In this document: positions 28,669 through 39,676 of the stretch, one piece after another
How positions within the stretch are numbered: position 1 is the first letter of the stretch
Layout: each line of letters starts with the position of its first letter
Position numbers and translations under genes: made by a program
Notes under the pieces: model-generated
Databases searched by the model: none
What the model saw: only the letters and a program-made list of their open reading frames with translations
Told to the model about the DNA's origin: nothing
Assembly (NCBI GenBank): GCA_029565685.1
Contig: JAKQNR010000001.1
Coordinates: 69,710-133,709 of the forward strand
Reading direction: 5' to 3'
Length of the DNA stretch: 64,000 bases
Origin: a bacterium
GTDB taxonomy: Bacteria; Zhuqueibacterota; Zhuqueibacteria; Residuimicrobiales; Residuimicrobiaceae

Positions 28669-31600
28669 TTACAGGTTTTTCCCGCAGCACTGCTTGTATT
28701 TCTTGCCGCTGCCGCATGGACAAGGATCGTTGCGGCCGATGCTGATAGCCTTGACGATCGGCGCTGTACGACCGGATGGGGTTGCGGGCGATGGCGCAGC
28801 GACCTGCGGCGCAGCCTGCCCCTGTTTGAAAATTTCCACCTGAGAGTGCGTGGCCATATAATTGCGCGGCTCAGCGCGTCGCAGCTGTTGTTCCTCCAGT
28901 TCGCCGCCGACATCGAATACGCGGAACAGCGTGCTGACCACCTCTCGGTTCATGCGATCGATCATCTTTACGAACATCTGATACGCTTCGCCCTTGTACT
29001 CCAACAGAGGGTCTTTCTGTCCGTATCCGCGCAGCCCGATGCCCTCGCGCAGTTCATCGATGCCGTTGAGGTGTTGACGCCAATTCTCATCTATTTTTTC
29101 CAGCACGTAATACCGTTCATAGCGGGCGGCAAGATCCGGACCGATCTCCTGGATCCGTTTTTGGTAAAGACCCTGAGCCCATTCGCTTAATTGAGCCATC
29201 GCGTCATTGGGATTCATCAGGCGGTCGTTGTCGTCGGACAACCGCGGCGCTTGGCGGAACAGTAAGCGGCAATCCGCCTCCAGCCGGCGCAAGGATTGGG
29301 GCGTCAACTCTTGCTCTCCCTCGAGGGCGCCGCTGATGGAAGCATAGATCACATCATCGATCATCAGGCTGATCGAGTCGCGCAGGATTTCTCGGCTCAG
29401 CGCCTCCTGGCGGATGCGTTCCTCGCGGTCTGCATAATTCCGGTACAACGCCAAAGCCCAGGCGGTCAAATCCTTGACAAAGGCGGCCTGGTCTGCGGCG
29501 TTGGCGTTTTCCGGAATCATCCGTTCGGGCCGTTTCAACAGCATACTCTCAATGGCATCGCCCAGTTGCTTGCGCTTTTCCTCCAGGGGCGAGGGTTGAA
29601 CGAGGATCCCGCCCGCCACCACGCCGACGACGGCTTCGACGCACTCTTCGATGGTCGCTCGGGCCACCATGGCCTCTTGATAAATTTGCATCAGCTCGCG
29701 AAGTTTTTCGCCATGAAGGCGCAGCGCACGCTCCGCCAGTTTTTTCGACCAGGGCATTTTGCCGTCGTCCGTCTCTTCGTCCTGCCAAAGGGCTTTGCCG
29801 AAAAGCCGAGTGAGCGTTTGCTTTTGCGTCGGCTCCAGTTCCATCGGTGCGTCGTCGCCATCAGCCGGAACCGTGGCATAGACCGCCGCCTGAGCGAACG
29901 ACAAGGAGGAGAACAGGCCGATCACGCGATGCCGGACCTGTTCCTCTGCAAGACGCTGCAACGGTTCCTCCATCCAGCGCCGCACGTGTTCCTGGATCTT
30001 GGCCCGACGAATGGTGCGCATTTCATTCACACCGATGTCCGGCCGGGCGCCAAAGATCCGCTGCAGATCGTGGAGAAACTCGTCCGCGCTCCAGGAGGCG
30101 GGGGAAACAGCGGGCGGCAGATGAATCATCATCAAGCCGGCCAGCAGGGCATCGCCCAGAGCGGAAACATCCAGTCCGCGAAACAACGCCACGTCCAGGG
30201 CGTGCTGATATTGCTCCTGATGGTCTGCATAATGTTTTTTCGCCCAGTCGATCAGCCGCGCTTCCACCTCTTCGGCAGTGCCCAGGCTGGCGTCCTTGCG
30301 CAGCCAATCGGGGCTCGCGTTAAAAATCCGGCTCAACTCGTAGCGGATGCCGTCCACGTTCCAGCGCGCGGTGTCGCGGGTGCCGGCATGATGCAGCCGG
30401 ATTTTCAAGCGCACCAGTTCGGCGATCAGATCCTCCATGCGGCAGAATCCGAGCAAGCGATGGCGCAGCTGCAGCGCGTTCATCTCATAAGCTTCCTGCA
30501 GTTGCTCCTGCACCCACTCGAGCACCCTCTCTTTGATCTCCGCCGCCTTTTGGCCTTCGAGATCCTCCACTGTAAAATCCGGAGTGCGGCCGAAAAAGCC
30601 GGTGAGCGTCTGGATCAATTGTTCCAGATTCCATTCGCTGCGCTCCTCCTCTTCGTTGAAAAAGCGCTTGGCCTTGGAGTCGACAAAATCCTCCGCCTCG
30701 GCGAATCCCAGCAGGTTCTGCCGGCGTTTGTAAATAATCTTGCGCTGTTCGTTCAGCACTGTGTCATATTCCAGCAGGCTCTTGCGGATTTCGAAATTAC
30801 GTTCCTCGACTTTTTTCTGCGCGCGTTCGATGGATTTGGTGATCAACGGATGCTCGATGCGTTCGCCCTCCTCCATGGGTCCAAGCCTGCTCATCAGGGT
30901 GGTGATCCGATCCGAGCCGAACAGCCGCATGAGATCGTCTTCCAGCGAAAGATAGAAACGCGAGGAGCCGGGATCGCCCTGACGGCCGGACCGGCCGCGC
31001 AATTGCCGGTCGATGCGGCGCGCTTCGTGTTTCTCTGAACCGATGATATGCAGCCCGCCTTTCGAAATCACTTCCGGCGGCAGTTTGATGTCGGTTCCGC
31101 GGCCCGCCATGTTGGTCGCGATGGTGATCATGCCCGGCGAACCGGCTTTGGCCACGATCTCCGCCTCCTGGCGGTGATACTTCGCGTTCAACACCGTATG
31201 ATATCTGCCTGAGGTGATCTCCTGGCTGACATCGCCCTTTTTCAGCCAGTTGGCGATGGGCACGCCGCGCTGGGTCAGCATTTCGGAAAGACGCTGCGAA
31301 ACCTCGACCGAGACGGTGCCGACCAACACCGGCCGGCCCTGTTCGTGCATGGCCAGAGCCTCATCGATGATGGCGGCATATTTTTCTTTTTTAGTTCGAT
31401 AGATGACGTCGTTCTCATCTTTACGGATGACTTGACGGTTTGTAGGGATCACCACCACCTCCAGCTTGTAGGTGGAGAAAAATTCCTGGCGTTCAGTCTC
31501 CGCCGTACCGGTCATACCCGCTAATTTTTTATAGAGCCGGAAAAAATTCTGAATAGTGATGGTGGCCAGGGTCTGTGTTTCCGCCTGAACCTCCACGCCC

Positions 31601-34600
31601 TCCTTGGCTTCCAGAGCTTCATGCAGCCCGTCGCTGAAGCGGCGGCCCGGCATCAACCTTCCGGTAAACTGATCGACGATCATGACCGCCTTGTGCCCCT
31701 TTTGTCCGCCCATCCGTCGGACCTCGTTATCCTCCAGGCTTTTGACCACATAATCGACGTCCCGGTGATAGAGCGTGTAGGCGCGTAAAAGTTGGGAAAT
31801 GTTTTGCACCCGTTCTTCGATCTGGGTGTATCCCCGCCATAATCCATCGCGCTGGCTGTCCAGCAGACGGCGCGGCAATCGTTCAAAATGAAGCCGGCAC
31901 CAGGCGTCAATCTCCTCCGGATGTATCACGGTGTTGGGGGCATGGGCTTTATAAATCAGATCATTCATCTCCCGTTCATCCAGAAGAAATCCTTTACCGC
32001 GCAGGTGCGCTTTCTCCCGAGCGAGCAGCGCGTCCGCCTCCTGTTTGCTGTTGACTTTTTTTGCCGTCAAGCGCAATATCTCTTCGCGCAGCCGCTGCCA
32101 TTCCTGCTTGTAACTGAAGAAAGGCAATTGATCGAGCATTCGGGCTCTCAGGCCCTTTTGCAGGCCGGTGGGCCTACCTTCGTCATCAAAGAGAAAAATA
32201 GAATCCCGATCCACCTCCGAGTCCTGCACCAGTTCCAAGAAACGCGCGGCCATGCGGTTGCGCTGTTCGGATTCAGCCAGCACATTGCGCAGCCCGGTCT
32301 CGGACCACCCTTTGATCTTGCGCCCAGCGTTTTCGGAGTCCAGAATAAAATAGCGGCGCAGATGACGCAATCGGTCCGCTTCGCTCCATTCCTCCCGGTC
32401 CGGAGTGGTAAGGATCACCTCCATGACCCGTTGCAGACGGTCCACCTCTTCAAATTTACGCGACCAACTGGCGGGTTGCTCCGCCTCGTCGACCGGGAAA
32501 GCCCCGCGCAGAAACTCGTCCAGAGCCAGCCGCAGGGCGACGTCGTTGTCTTGGTTCTGCGCCTTGTATTGCTGGTGCCATTCGCCGATTTTTTTACGCA
32601 TCAGATCGAACGAGGCGCCCAGCAGCCGATCCAATTCCTGTTCAGTCAGTCCAACAAACCGGCCGCGTCCGTCTTTTTTCAGGATGTTCTCATCCTGCAG
32701 ATCCTGCCCCAGACGCAGGACCAGGGCCTTGGTCTGATCGCCAAAATCGGAAGCCAGGTTTCTGCCCAGGTCGGTCAAATCCAGGCCCCACTCCGGTTCG
32801 ATGCGGTCGGAACGGGTTCGCTGGATCTGAGTGAAAAAGCGGTCAGAGGGCCGCAGCTGCATCATCTGTTGCAGGGTGGCTTCCAATCCCTCGACGGCGA
32901 TTACGCGGCCGGTGTAATCGTAATCCCCCTGATTGAGCGTCCGGTCCAATAGCTCTTGAATGTACCGATCCCGTTCTTCTACAAGGGTGCGGTCTGGTAG
33001 AATATACAGATCGGGATTGCCGCCCAGCATGGCGATGCGGCCTTTTTCGGAAATGTGTTTCGGATACGCCCCCTTGTCCGAGAATTCAAAATAATCGAGA
33101 TTTTTCTGTGCGACCGCGGCAGCGTTCTCCGGAGCGCCTGAACGCCCTTCTGCCGGTTGCAGCAACGCAGCCATCTGGTTGATCACAGGGATAAGGAACG
33201 GGTCACCGCTGTGACGCATGGCTAAAATGGCCCATTCGCCGACCGGCTTGACCGCTGTAGGCAGGCCGGTCTGTTTTTCCCAATCAAAGAACCGGTTTCG
33301 CACATCCCGTATCGCGGCCTGCGTGGCAGGATCTTCATCACCCTGGCTGCCGGCGAGCCGACTGAAAAGTTGGTCCACCGCAGAGGCGATGTCCGGACCC
33401 ACGGTCTGAGCGAGAAACGCCCGGCCTTCGTCGGTCATACCGTCGACCAGGCGTTCAGGCGTTTCGGCAAAATGATAGAACGCACGGGCCGCAGCCAGTC
33501 GATCCTGCTTTTTCGACTGCATCCGGCCGGCGATCTCCGCCGACAGCTCTTTGAGCCGACCGCTCACTTTTTGAATAGCGTCCCATTCCTCGTCGCTTGC
33601 CTCGCCGTTGCCTTTGCACAGAGCAATATACCCACTGGCCGAAAGCCCGCTGCAGGCGCCGGTCAGGGCATCCTGGGTAAAGAAGCGGCGGCTGTTCTTC
33701 TGCTCGGTGATTCGTCCCAATTGCTCATCCAATTCATCGAGCAGGCGGATCTTGTACACGATATCTTGATCGCGGCCGCCGGATAAAAAGATACGCCCCT
33801 TTTCAGTGATGTCCACCACATGGCTTTTTTCGTCGATGGTGTAATAGAGCTCACCGTCGATTTTGCCCATCTCTTTGTTGATCTCGTACTCGCCCTGCAG
33901 CTTTTCGATCAGCTTTTTGACCCAGAACTCGGAGGTCAACAATTCAAGCAGCTTGGCATTTTTCGGATCGCCGCGATGCACGCGCAGCAAGGCCAATCCG
34001 GCTTCGGTTTCATCCTGTTCCAGCAGTTCTTTGCCGCGGCGGAACAGTTCTTCCACCAGTTCCTGCTGCTTGCGATAGAGATTGGCCACCACCGGCTTGA
34101 GCTCATTGTAGATATTGGGGGGCGCGCCCACGGCGCCGGAAATGATCAAGGGGGTGCGCGCTTCATCGATCAACACGCTGTCCACTTCGTCCACAATCGC
34201 ATAATAGAGGGGACGTTGCACCACGGACCACACGTCGACGCTCATGTTATCGCGCAGATAATCAAAGCCGAACTCATTATTGGTGCCATAAGTGATGTCG
34301 GCATTGTAGACCTGGCGCCGTTCCTGCGGATCCAGTTCGTTGTGCAGCGCTTTGGCGGTCAGGCCGAGGAATTCGTAGATCTGGCCCATCCACTCGCAGT
34401 CGCGTTGAGCCAGGTAATCGTTCACCGTGACCAGATGGGCGCCCTTTCCAGCCAGGGCGTTTAGATAGAGCGGCATGGTGGCCACCAGCGTTTTGCCTTC
34501 ACCGGTGGCCATCTCGGCAATCTTGCCTTCGTGCAGAATGATGCCGCCGATCAATTGCACGTCGTACGGCACCATGTTCCATTCCACCTCCTGACCGCGG

Positions 34601-34863
34601 ACCATCCATTTCTTGCCCAGCAGCCGGCGGCAGGTCTCTTTCACCACGGCGAACGCTTCTGGTAAAATATCATCGGTGGTTTCTCCCATCCGCAAACGGT
34701 AGCGGAATTCCGGAGTTTTAGCCTTGAGCTCTTCGTCCGAGAGGTTTTGGTAAGATTCGGCCAGTTGATTGATCTTTTGCACAATGGGCTTCAACCGTTT
34801 GATCTCGCGGTCGTTGCTGGTGCCGCCGAAAATCTTTGCAAAAATATTCTCAATATTTGCCAT
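28669..34863 (-). CDS. secA: Protein translocase SecA, giant variant (2,064-2,070 aa)
   Basis: [119 protein letters not shown]-terminal [17 protein letters not shown]. Confidence 0.98.
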   Translation of the reverse strand: MANIENIFAKIFGGTSNDREIKRLKPIVQKINQLAESYQNLSDEELKAKTPEFRYRLRMGETTDDILPEAFAVVKETCRRLLGKKWMVRGQEVEWNMVPYDVQLIGGIILHEGKIAEMATGEGKTLVATMPLYLNALAGKGAHLVTVNDYLAQRDCEWMGQIYEFLGLTAKALHNELDPQERRQVYNADITYGTNNEFGFDYLRDNMSVDVWSVVQRPLYYAIVDEVDSVLIDEARTPLIISGAVGAPPNIYNELKPVVANLYRKQQELVEELFRRGKELLEQDETEAGLALLRVHRGDPKNAKLLELLTSEFWVKKLIEKLQGEYEINKEMGKIDGELYYTIDEKSHVVDITEKGRIFLSGGRDQDIVYKIRLLDELDEQLGRITEQKNSRRFFTQDALTGACSGLSASGYIALCKGNGEASDEEWDAIQKVSGRLKELSAEIAGRMQSKKQDRLAAARAFYHFAETPERLVDGMTDEGRAFLAQTVGPDIASAVDQLFSRLAGSQGDEDPATQAAIRDVRNRFFDWEKQTGLPTAVKPVGEWAILAMRHSGDPFLIPVINQMAALLQPAEGRSGAPENAAAVAQKNLDYFEFSDKGAYPKHISEKGRIAMLGGNPDLYILPDRTLVEERDRYIQELLDRTLNQGDYDYTGRVIAVEGLEATLQQMMQLRPSDRFFTQIQRTRSDRIEPEWGLDLTDLGRNLASDFGDQTKALVLRLGQDLQDENILKKDGRGRFVGLTEQELDRLLGASFDLMRKKIGEWHQQYKAQNQDNDVALRLALDEFLRGAFPVDEAEQPASWSRKFEEVDRLQRVMEVILTTPDREEWSEADRLRHLRRYFILDSENAGRKIKGWSETGLRNVLAESEQRNRMAARFLELVQDSEVDRDSIFLFDDEGRPTGLQKGLRARMLDQLPFFSYKQEWQRLREEILRLTAKKVNSKQEADALLAREKAHLRGKGFLLDEREMNDLIYKAHAPNTVIHPEEIDAWCRLHFERLPRRLLDSQRDGLWRGYTQIEERVQNISQLLRAYTLYHRDVDYVVKSLEDNEVRRMGGQKGHKAVMIVDQFTGRLMPGRRFSDGLHEALEAKEGVEVQAETQTLATITIQNFFRLYKKLAGMTGTAETERQEFFSTYKLEVVVIPTNRQVIRKDENDVIYRTKKEKYAAIIDEALAMHEQGRPVLVGTVSVEVSQRLSEMLTQRGVPIANWLKKGDVSQEITSGRYHTVLNAKYHRQEAEIVAKAGSPGMITIATNMAGRGTDIKLPPEVISKGGLHIIGSEKHEARRIDRQLRGRSGRQGDPGSSRFYLSLEDDLMRLFGSDRITTLMSRLGPMEEGERIEHPLITKSIERAQKKVEERNFEIRKSLLEYDTVLNEQRKIIYKRRQNLLGFAEAEDFVDSKAKRFFNEEEERSEWNLEQLIQTLTGFFGRTPDFTVEDLEGQKAAEIKERVLEWVQEQLQEAYEMNALQLRHRLLGFCRMEDLIAELVRLKIRLHHAGTRDTARWNVDGIRYELSRIFNASPDWLRKDASLGTAEEVEARLIDWAKKHYADHQEQYQHALDVALFRGLDVSALGDALLAGLMMIHLPPAVSPASWSADEFLHDLQRIFGARPDIGVNEMRTIRRAKIQEHVRRWMEEPLQRLAEEQVRHRVIGLFSSLSFAQAAVYATVPADGDDAPMELEPTQKQTLTRLFGKALWQDEETDDGKMPWSKKLAERALRLHGEKLRELMQIYQEAMVARATIEECVEAVVGVVAGGILVQPSPLEEKRKQLGDAIESMLLKRPERMIPENANAADQAAFVKDLTAWALALYRNYADREERIRQEALSREILRDSISLMIDDVIYASISGALEGEQELTPQSLRRLEADCRLLFRQAPRLSDDNDRLMNPNDAMAQLSEWAQGLYQKRIQEIGPDLAARYERYYVLEKIDENWRQHLNGIDELREGIGLRGYGQKDPLLEYKGEAYQMFVKMIDRMNREVVSTLFRVFDVGGELEEQQLRRAEPRNYMATHSQVEIFKQGQAAPQVAAPSPATPSGRTAPIVKAISIGRNDPCPCGSGKKYKQCCGKNL

Positions 34864-35021
34864 ACGTCTTGACCTTTTCATTGAAATCCGGTGTATGCCA
34901 CCGCTTGCAAAAAAACAAGCGCCGGGATCGGCGCTTGATCACATGCCCTTTTATGGCCTGCGGGTTGCGTGCACCTGTGTACGGAACCCTGTAAGAACGA
35001 TCCGCGACAAGCCGGTTTGGC

Positions 35022-35567
35022 TCAGGCGTGCGGTTGCTCCTCTGGCTCATCGGCGCCGTCATCCAGCCCGCGGCCCACTTTGATCAGCTGCCGGCGCTCT
35101 TTCAAATCCAACAACACGGAATCCAGAATGCCGTTGACAAAACGGCTGCTCTGTTCGGTGCTGTAGGATTTACTCAATTCGATGGCCTCATCGATGGACA
35201 CTTTGGGGGGAATATCCCAAAAGTGCAGGAACTCACAGATCGCCATGCGCAGGATGATCCGGTCCACGATGGCGATCCGTTCAAAATCCCAATTAACGGC
35301 GAATTTTCGAATATAGTCGTCGATCTCGGCGCGGTTCTCATGGGTCTTTTCCACCTGCAGACGCACGAACGCTTTGACCGGTTCCTCCTCCCGGTGCAGC
35401 GTAAAGAGATCCTGTATCACTTTATCGACCGAATTGCCGGAAAGTTCCAGCGCGTACAGCCCCTGCAAAGCCAATTCGCGCGCCTTGCGCCGCGAGCCTG
35501 AGAAGGTCTCCAAGCCGTCCTCATCGCCGGCAAATGGGTCATCGGACGAAATCATGCCAGCCATAGC
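35022..35567 (-). CDS. nusB: Transcription antitermination factor NusB
   Basis: SRRKARELALQGLYALELSGN; RIAIVDRIILRMAICEFLHFWDIPPKVSIDEAIELSKSYSTEQSSRFVNGILD. Confidence 0.95.
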   Translation of the reverse strand, partial: AMAGMISSDDPFAGDEDGLETFSGSRRKARELALQGLYALELSGNSVDKVIQDLFTLHREEEPVKAFVRLQVEKTHENRAEIDDYIRKFAVNWDFERIAIVDRIILRMAICEFLHFWDIPPKVSIDEAIELSKSYSTEQSSRFVNGILDSVLLDLKERRQLIKVGRGLDDGADEPEEQPHA

Positions 35568-36465
35568 GATCCTGACATTTTCCATAGATATGTTCAAAAT
35601 AGCGCGATTGAATCTTTTCCGTGACCGGTCCTCGCCGGCCGGCGCCGACGATGTAATGGTCCACCGAGCGCACGGGCGACACCTCGGCCGCGGTTCCGGT
35701 AAAAAAGATCTCATCCGCAAGATAGAGCATCTCCCGCGGAATCGCCGTTTCCACCACCTCCAGCCCCATTTCCCGGATCAAGGTCATCACACACTGACGG
35801 GTGATGCCCGGCAGAATGCTGCTGGCCATCAACGGCGTGTAGAGAACGCCATCGCGCACCAGAAAGACATTCTCCCCCGAGCCCTCGCTGATATTGCCGT
35901 TCACGTCCAGGGCAATGGCTTCTGCGTAACCGTTCGCCAGGGCCTCCATTTTCATCAATTGCGAGTTCATGTAATTCGAGCCGGCTTTGGCCATGGAGGG
36001 CATGGTATTGGGCGCAAGCCGATTCCAGGAAGAGACACAGATGTCCACACCCTGGGTGATCGCCTCTTCGCCGAGATAGCGGCCCCAGCTCATGGCAGCC
36101 ACCACCACCTCCACCGGACACTTGCTGGGATCCACGCCCAGCGTGTTGTAACCGCGAAAGACCAGCGGGCGGAGATACGCTGACTTGAGCTGATTGACCC
36201 TGATCACCTGCCTGCAGGCCTCCATGACCTCTTCCTGTGAGAACGGGATCCCGATGCGGTAGATGTGCGCTGAATCGAACAAACGGCGGATATGGTCGCG
36301 CAAACGGAAAATGCTCGGTCCCTGGGGGGTCTCATAACAGCGAATGCCTTCAAAAACGCTCGAACCATAGCTGACCACATGGGAAAGGACGTGAATTTTG
36401 GCCTCCATCCAGGGGATCAGCTGACCGTTCATCCATAATTTACCCTTTTCGTCTTTCGGGTCCAT
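35539..36465 (-). CDS. ilvE: Branched-chain amino acid aminotransferase
   Basis: VSYGSSVFEGIRCYET; MKMEALANGYAEAIALDVNGNISEGSGENVFLVRDG; FTGTAAEVSPVRSVD. Confidence 0.95.
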   Translation of the reverse strand: MDPKDEKGKLWMNGQLIPWMEAKIHVLSHVVSYGSSVFEGIRCYETPQGPSIFRLRDHIRRLFDSAHIYRIGIPFSQEEVMEACRQVIRVNQLKSAYLRPLVFRGYNTLGVDPSKCPVEVVVAAMSWGRYLGEEAITQGVDICVSSWNRLAPNTMPSMAKAGSNYMNSQLMKMEALANGYAEAIALDVNGNISEGSGENVFLVRDGVLYTPLMASSILPGITRQCVMTLIREMGLEVVETAIPREMLYLADEIFFTGTAAEVSPVRSVDHYIVGAGRRGPVTEKIQSRYFEHIYGKCQDRYGWHDFVR

Positions 36466-36532
36466 GCCTTTGCTCCTTTTGACTCGTTGATATTCGGCTT
36501 GTGCAGACCGCGGCCGTTCAGGGCCGTCCGGT

Positions 36533-38230
36533 TCAACGGATGTCTTTGGCGCGCAATTGAATGACCTTGCGCCCCATCCATTCATTTTCTTCGATCACAT
36601 AGGCCAGGTCCAGGTTGCTCTCGCCGGAACGGACGCGATAGTGCAGTTCGCCCATGCCGAAACCGATGACGTCGAACACCTGATCAGACTGACGCACTTT
36701 GAACTTTAAATGATTGGCGCCCACCAGAGTGGGAGTGCCGACCACCTGCAAATTTTTACTGACAAAAACCGGCCGCATGTTGTGCGGCCCAAACGGCGCA
36801 AAGAAACGAAGCAATTTCAGAAACATGGCATCGATTTCGGACAACGAGATTTCCGCATCGATGGTCAGCCTCGGCACCAGCTGTTCTCCCTGCAGCCGGC
36901 TTGCAGCGATCTGTTCAAAACGCTGCTTGAAAGCCGAAATGTGTTCTTCGCGGATCGACAGACCGGCGGCGTATTTATGGCCGCCGTACGCCAGCAGCAG
37001 GTCCTCGCAGCCTTTCAGGGCATCATGAAGATCAAACCCTTCGATGCTGCGCGCCGAGCCTTTGCCGACCCCATTTTCGACAGAGATCAGCACTGTGGGG
37101 CGGTAGAATTTTTCCACCACGCGGGAGGCGACGATGCCGATGACGCCCGAATGCCAGCCGCGCTGATGCAGAACCAGCGAACGGGTGGAGGATGGTTCAA
37201 AAGTTTGTTGCACCATCTCCAGAGCCTGGCGAAAGGTCTCCTCATCCACGTTCTTGCGATGCCGGTTCTCCTGCTCCAGCACTTCGGCGATCTGCCGGGC
37301 TTCGACTTTATCTTTGGTGGTCAACAACCGTACCGCGCGCTCCGCGTCGCCCATGCGGCCTACGGCATTGATGCGCGGCGCGATGATGAACACGACATGG
37401 CCGGTGCTGATCTCCTTGCCGGCCAGTCCCGCCACCTCCAAAAGCGCATTCAAACCGGTATTTTCGCTCTCGTTCAGCTTTTCCAGACCTAACTTGACAA
37501 AGATCCGGTTTTCATCCATCAACGGCACGATATCCGCGGCCGTGCCGATCGCCACCAGTTCGGAAAAATTGTCGAGAATGGACAGGTCGATGCCCATGCG
37601 CAACAGCAATCCTTGACAGAGCTTGTAGGTGACGCCGACGCCGGCCAGTTCTTTGAACGGGTAGGGGCAGTCGGCGCGTTTAGGATCCAACAGCGCCACC
37701 GCCCTGGGCAATGTGGGCCCTGGCTCATGGTGATCGCAGACCAGCACCTCGATGCCCAGCGACTGGGCCAGATCGATCTCCGTATGACCGGTGATGCCGC
37801 AATCCACAGTAATGATCAGCTGGGTGCCGCGCTCGCGCGCGGTTTCGATGCCCAGGGGAGAAAGCCCGTACCCTTCCGCCTGCCGGTCCGGAATATAGTA
37901 GGTGACATCGACGCCCAGTTCTTTCAGAATCAGATAGAGGAAGGAGACCGAAGTGATGCCGTCCACGTCGTAATCGCCGTAGATGAGAATCTTTTCTTCG
38001 CTCAGCACCGCACGGCGCAGCCGTTCCACCGCACGGTCCATGTCCTTCATCAAAAACGGATCATAGAGATTTTCGAGATTGGGTTTGAAAAAGCGTCGGG
38101 CGCTGTCATAGTCGCGTACGCTGCGCCGCAGAAGCATTTTGGCGATCACTTTGGGAACACGTAGGCTTTCGGCCAAGGCATTCACTTCCTCCAGCGAAAA
38201 CTCGTCTACAATGTCCCACCTCAGCTCCAT
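36533..38230 (-). CDS. recJ: Single-stranded-DNA-specific exonuclease RecJ
   Basis: ILIYGDYDVDGITSVSFLYLILKELG; ITVDCGITGHTEI; VCDHHEPG; GGHKYAAGLSI. Confidence 0.97.
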   Translation of the reverse strand: MELRWDIVDEFSLEEVNALAESLRVPKVIAKMLLRRSVRDYDSARRFFKPNLENLYDPFLMKDMDRAVERLRRAVLSEEKILIYGDYDVDGITSVSFLYLILKELGVDVTYYIPDRQAEGYGLSPLGIETARERGTQLIITVDCGITGHTEIDLAQSLGIEVLVCDHHEPGPTLPRAVALLDPKRADCPYPFKELAGVGVTYKLCQGLLLRMGIDLSILDNFSELVAIGTAADIVPLMDENRIFVKLGLEKLNESENTGLNALLEVAGLAGKEISTGHVVFIIAPRINAVGRMGDAERAVRLLTTKDKVEARQIAEVLEQENRHRKNVDEETFRQALEMVQQTFEPSSTRSLVLHQRGWHSGVIGIVASRVVEKFYRPTVLISVENGVGKGSARSIEGFDLHDALKGCEDLLLAYGGHKYAAGLSIREEHISAFKQRFEQIAASRLQGEQLVPRLTIDAEISLSEIDAMFLKLLRFFAPFGPHNMRPVFVSKNLQVVGTPTLVGANHLKFKVRQSDQVFDVIGFGMGELHYRVRSGESNLDLAYVIEENEWMGRKVIQLRAKDIR

Positions 38231-38300
38231 ACGGTCTGACTCCCTGTGATGTAAATGCCTGGGTTCGGGTGTGCCCATCTCTCCCTGAAAAAAAATTCCA

Positions 38301-38678
38301 AAGCCGGTCGATAAGCCGAATTCTGTAAAGGCGCCCAAAAAGATGAATTTCTTTTTAGGCGCCTCCGACGATCATTTATCTGGGACGCCGATTGCCCGGC
38401 GCCTCAAGCAACCTACCCGAGGGTCAAATGAGACGAGCAGCCTCTTCCCTCCTATTTGGTCTTGCTCCGGATGGGGTTTGCCAAGCGCCCGATGTCGCCA
38501 CCGGACCGGTGAGCTCTTACCTCACCTTTTCACCTTAATCCGTCCAAGACGGAATGTCTGTTTTCTGTGGCACTTTCCCCGCCTCACGACGGGTCCGCGT
38601 TACGGACCATCCTGCTCTGCGGAGTTCGGACTTTCCTCATGCGCCCAAAGCGCACGCGATCGTCTGACCGGCTTTGGA
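38301..38678 (-). ncRNA. rnpB: RNase P RNA (bacterial)
   Basis: Reverse complement has 5' AAGCCGGTCAGACGATCG..GAGGAAAGTCCGAACTCC, GGTAAGAGCTCACCGG, and 3' ACAGAATTCGGCTTATCGACCGGCTT. Confidence 0.95.
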
Positions 38679-38680
38679 AA

Positions 38681-39400
38681 TTACGTGTTTTTTGCTTCCG
38701 GCAACCAGATCATTATCCGGCCGCACACCTCACACAAATACAGCTTATCCATTTGACGAATCTCCAGACCACGCTGCGGCGGAATGCGGGAAGAACATTC
38801 GCTGCAGGCGCCGTCCCGCAACAGCGCCAGAGCGACGCCGCCTCTGCCGGAGCGAATCCGATTATAGGTGCTCAGGATTTGCCGCGGCACTGCTTTCACC
38901 GTCTCTTCGCGTTCCAGTAGCAGCTTTTGTTCCTCATCCCGTGTAGTCGCCAAAGTTTTTTCCAGGATCTCCTGGTTTTCTGTTCGCCGCGTCGCCAGTT
39001 CTTCGATCACGGGAGTCAGAGCGTCGCGCTCCTGTTGCAGCTTGGCCAGCGATTCCTCATATTCGAGAATTTTGTAATCGAGCGCGTCCGCTTCCTTTTC
39101 CGTGTTCTCAATCTCGATGGTGATGGCGTCATATTCGCGGTTGTTCTTGACCTGATATAATTGGCTCTGATACTTTTTCAACCTTTCCCGCATCAACACC
39201 AGCTCATCGCGCGCCTGTTGCTGCGCGGTCACCGTCTCGCGGATCGCATCTTCCTTCTCCTGCCGCGCCCGCTGCTTGGATTCCAATTCTTCGGTAATCG
39301 CTTCCAGCCGCTGCGGCAGGTCTCCCTTGACGGATTCCAGGGTCGCCAATTGACGATCGATTTCCTGCAAGTGCATCAGGGTGTTGAACGTGTTTCGCAA
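38681..39400 (-). CDS. Coiled-coil C4 zinc-ribbon protein (DUF164/CT398-like)
   Basis: Long coiled coil then GACSECSSRIPPQRGLEI...LYLCEVCGRIMIW; lies next to rnpB. Confidence 0.88.
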   Translation of the reverse strand: MRNTFNTLMHLQEIDRQLATLESVKGDLPQRLEAITEELESKQRARQEKEDAIRETVTAQQQARDELVLMRERLKKYQSQLYQVKNNREYDAITIEIENTEKEADALDYKILEYEESLAKLQQERDALTPVIEELATRRTENQEILEKTLATTRDEEQKLLLEREETVKAVPRQILSTYNRIRSGRGGVALALLRDGACSECSSRIPPQRGLEIRQMDKLYLCEVCGRIMIWLPEAKNT

Positions 39401-39445
39401 AATAGCCGCCTTCCCATTATGGTTTCAGTCATACCCCTTACATAT

Positions 39446-39479
39446 AAAAAAAGTGCAACCGGGTCGGGTGCACTTTTCA
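39446..39479 (-). terminator. Terminator downstream of M29-like peptidase gene
   Basis: AAAAGTGCA...TGCACTTTT inverted repeat flanking CCGGGTCGG; A7 on + strand gives T tract on minus strand. Confidence 0.6.
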
Positions 39480-39676
39480 ACGGACGATCACCATCTGTGT
39501 TTGATAGCGCAAAAAATTGCCTTGCGCAAGCTTGAGAGGAAAAAGTACAAAAACCGTCATACGGATCAAGAACATGGACATGATGCACTCATAAAATTTT
39601 ACAAAAATACAGCTATATCGGCTAAAAATCAAGAAAAAAGTTAAACCGTCGCCGCTCTAGCCTAAGGGCAATCCCC

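Noticed and set aside
29296-31038. 580-aa plus-strand ORF opposite secA
   Set aside because: Lies antisense inside the conserved secA frame; composition (Gln/His/Arg-rich, no motifs) is typical of a shadow ORF in GC-rich DNA.
31888-32952. 354-aa plus-strand ORF opposite the SecA insertion
   Set aside because: Antisense shadow ORF; the minus-strand frame is continuous with SecA on both sides.
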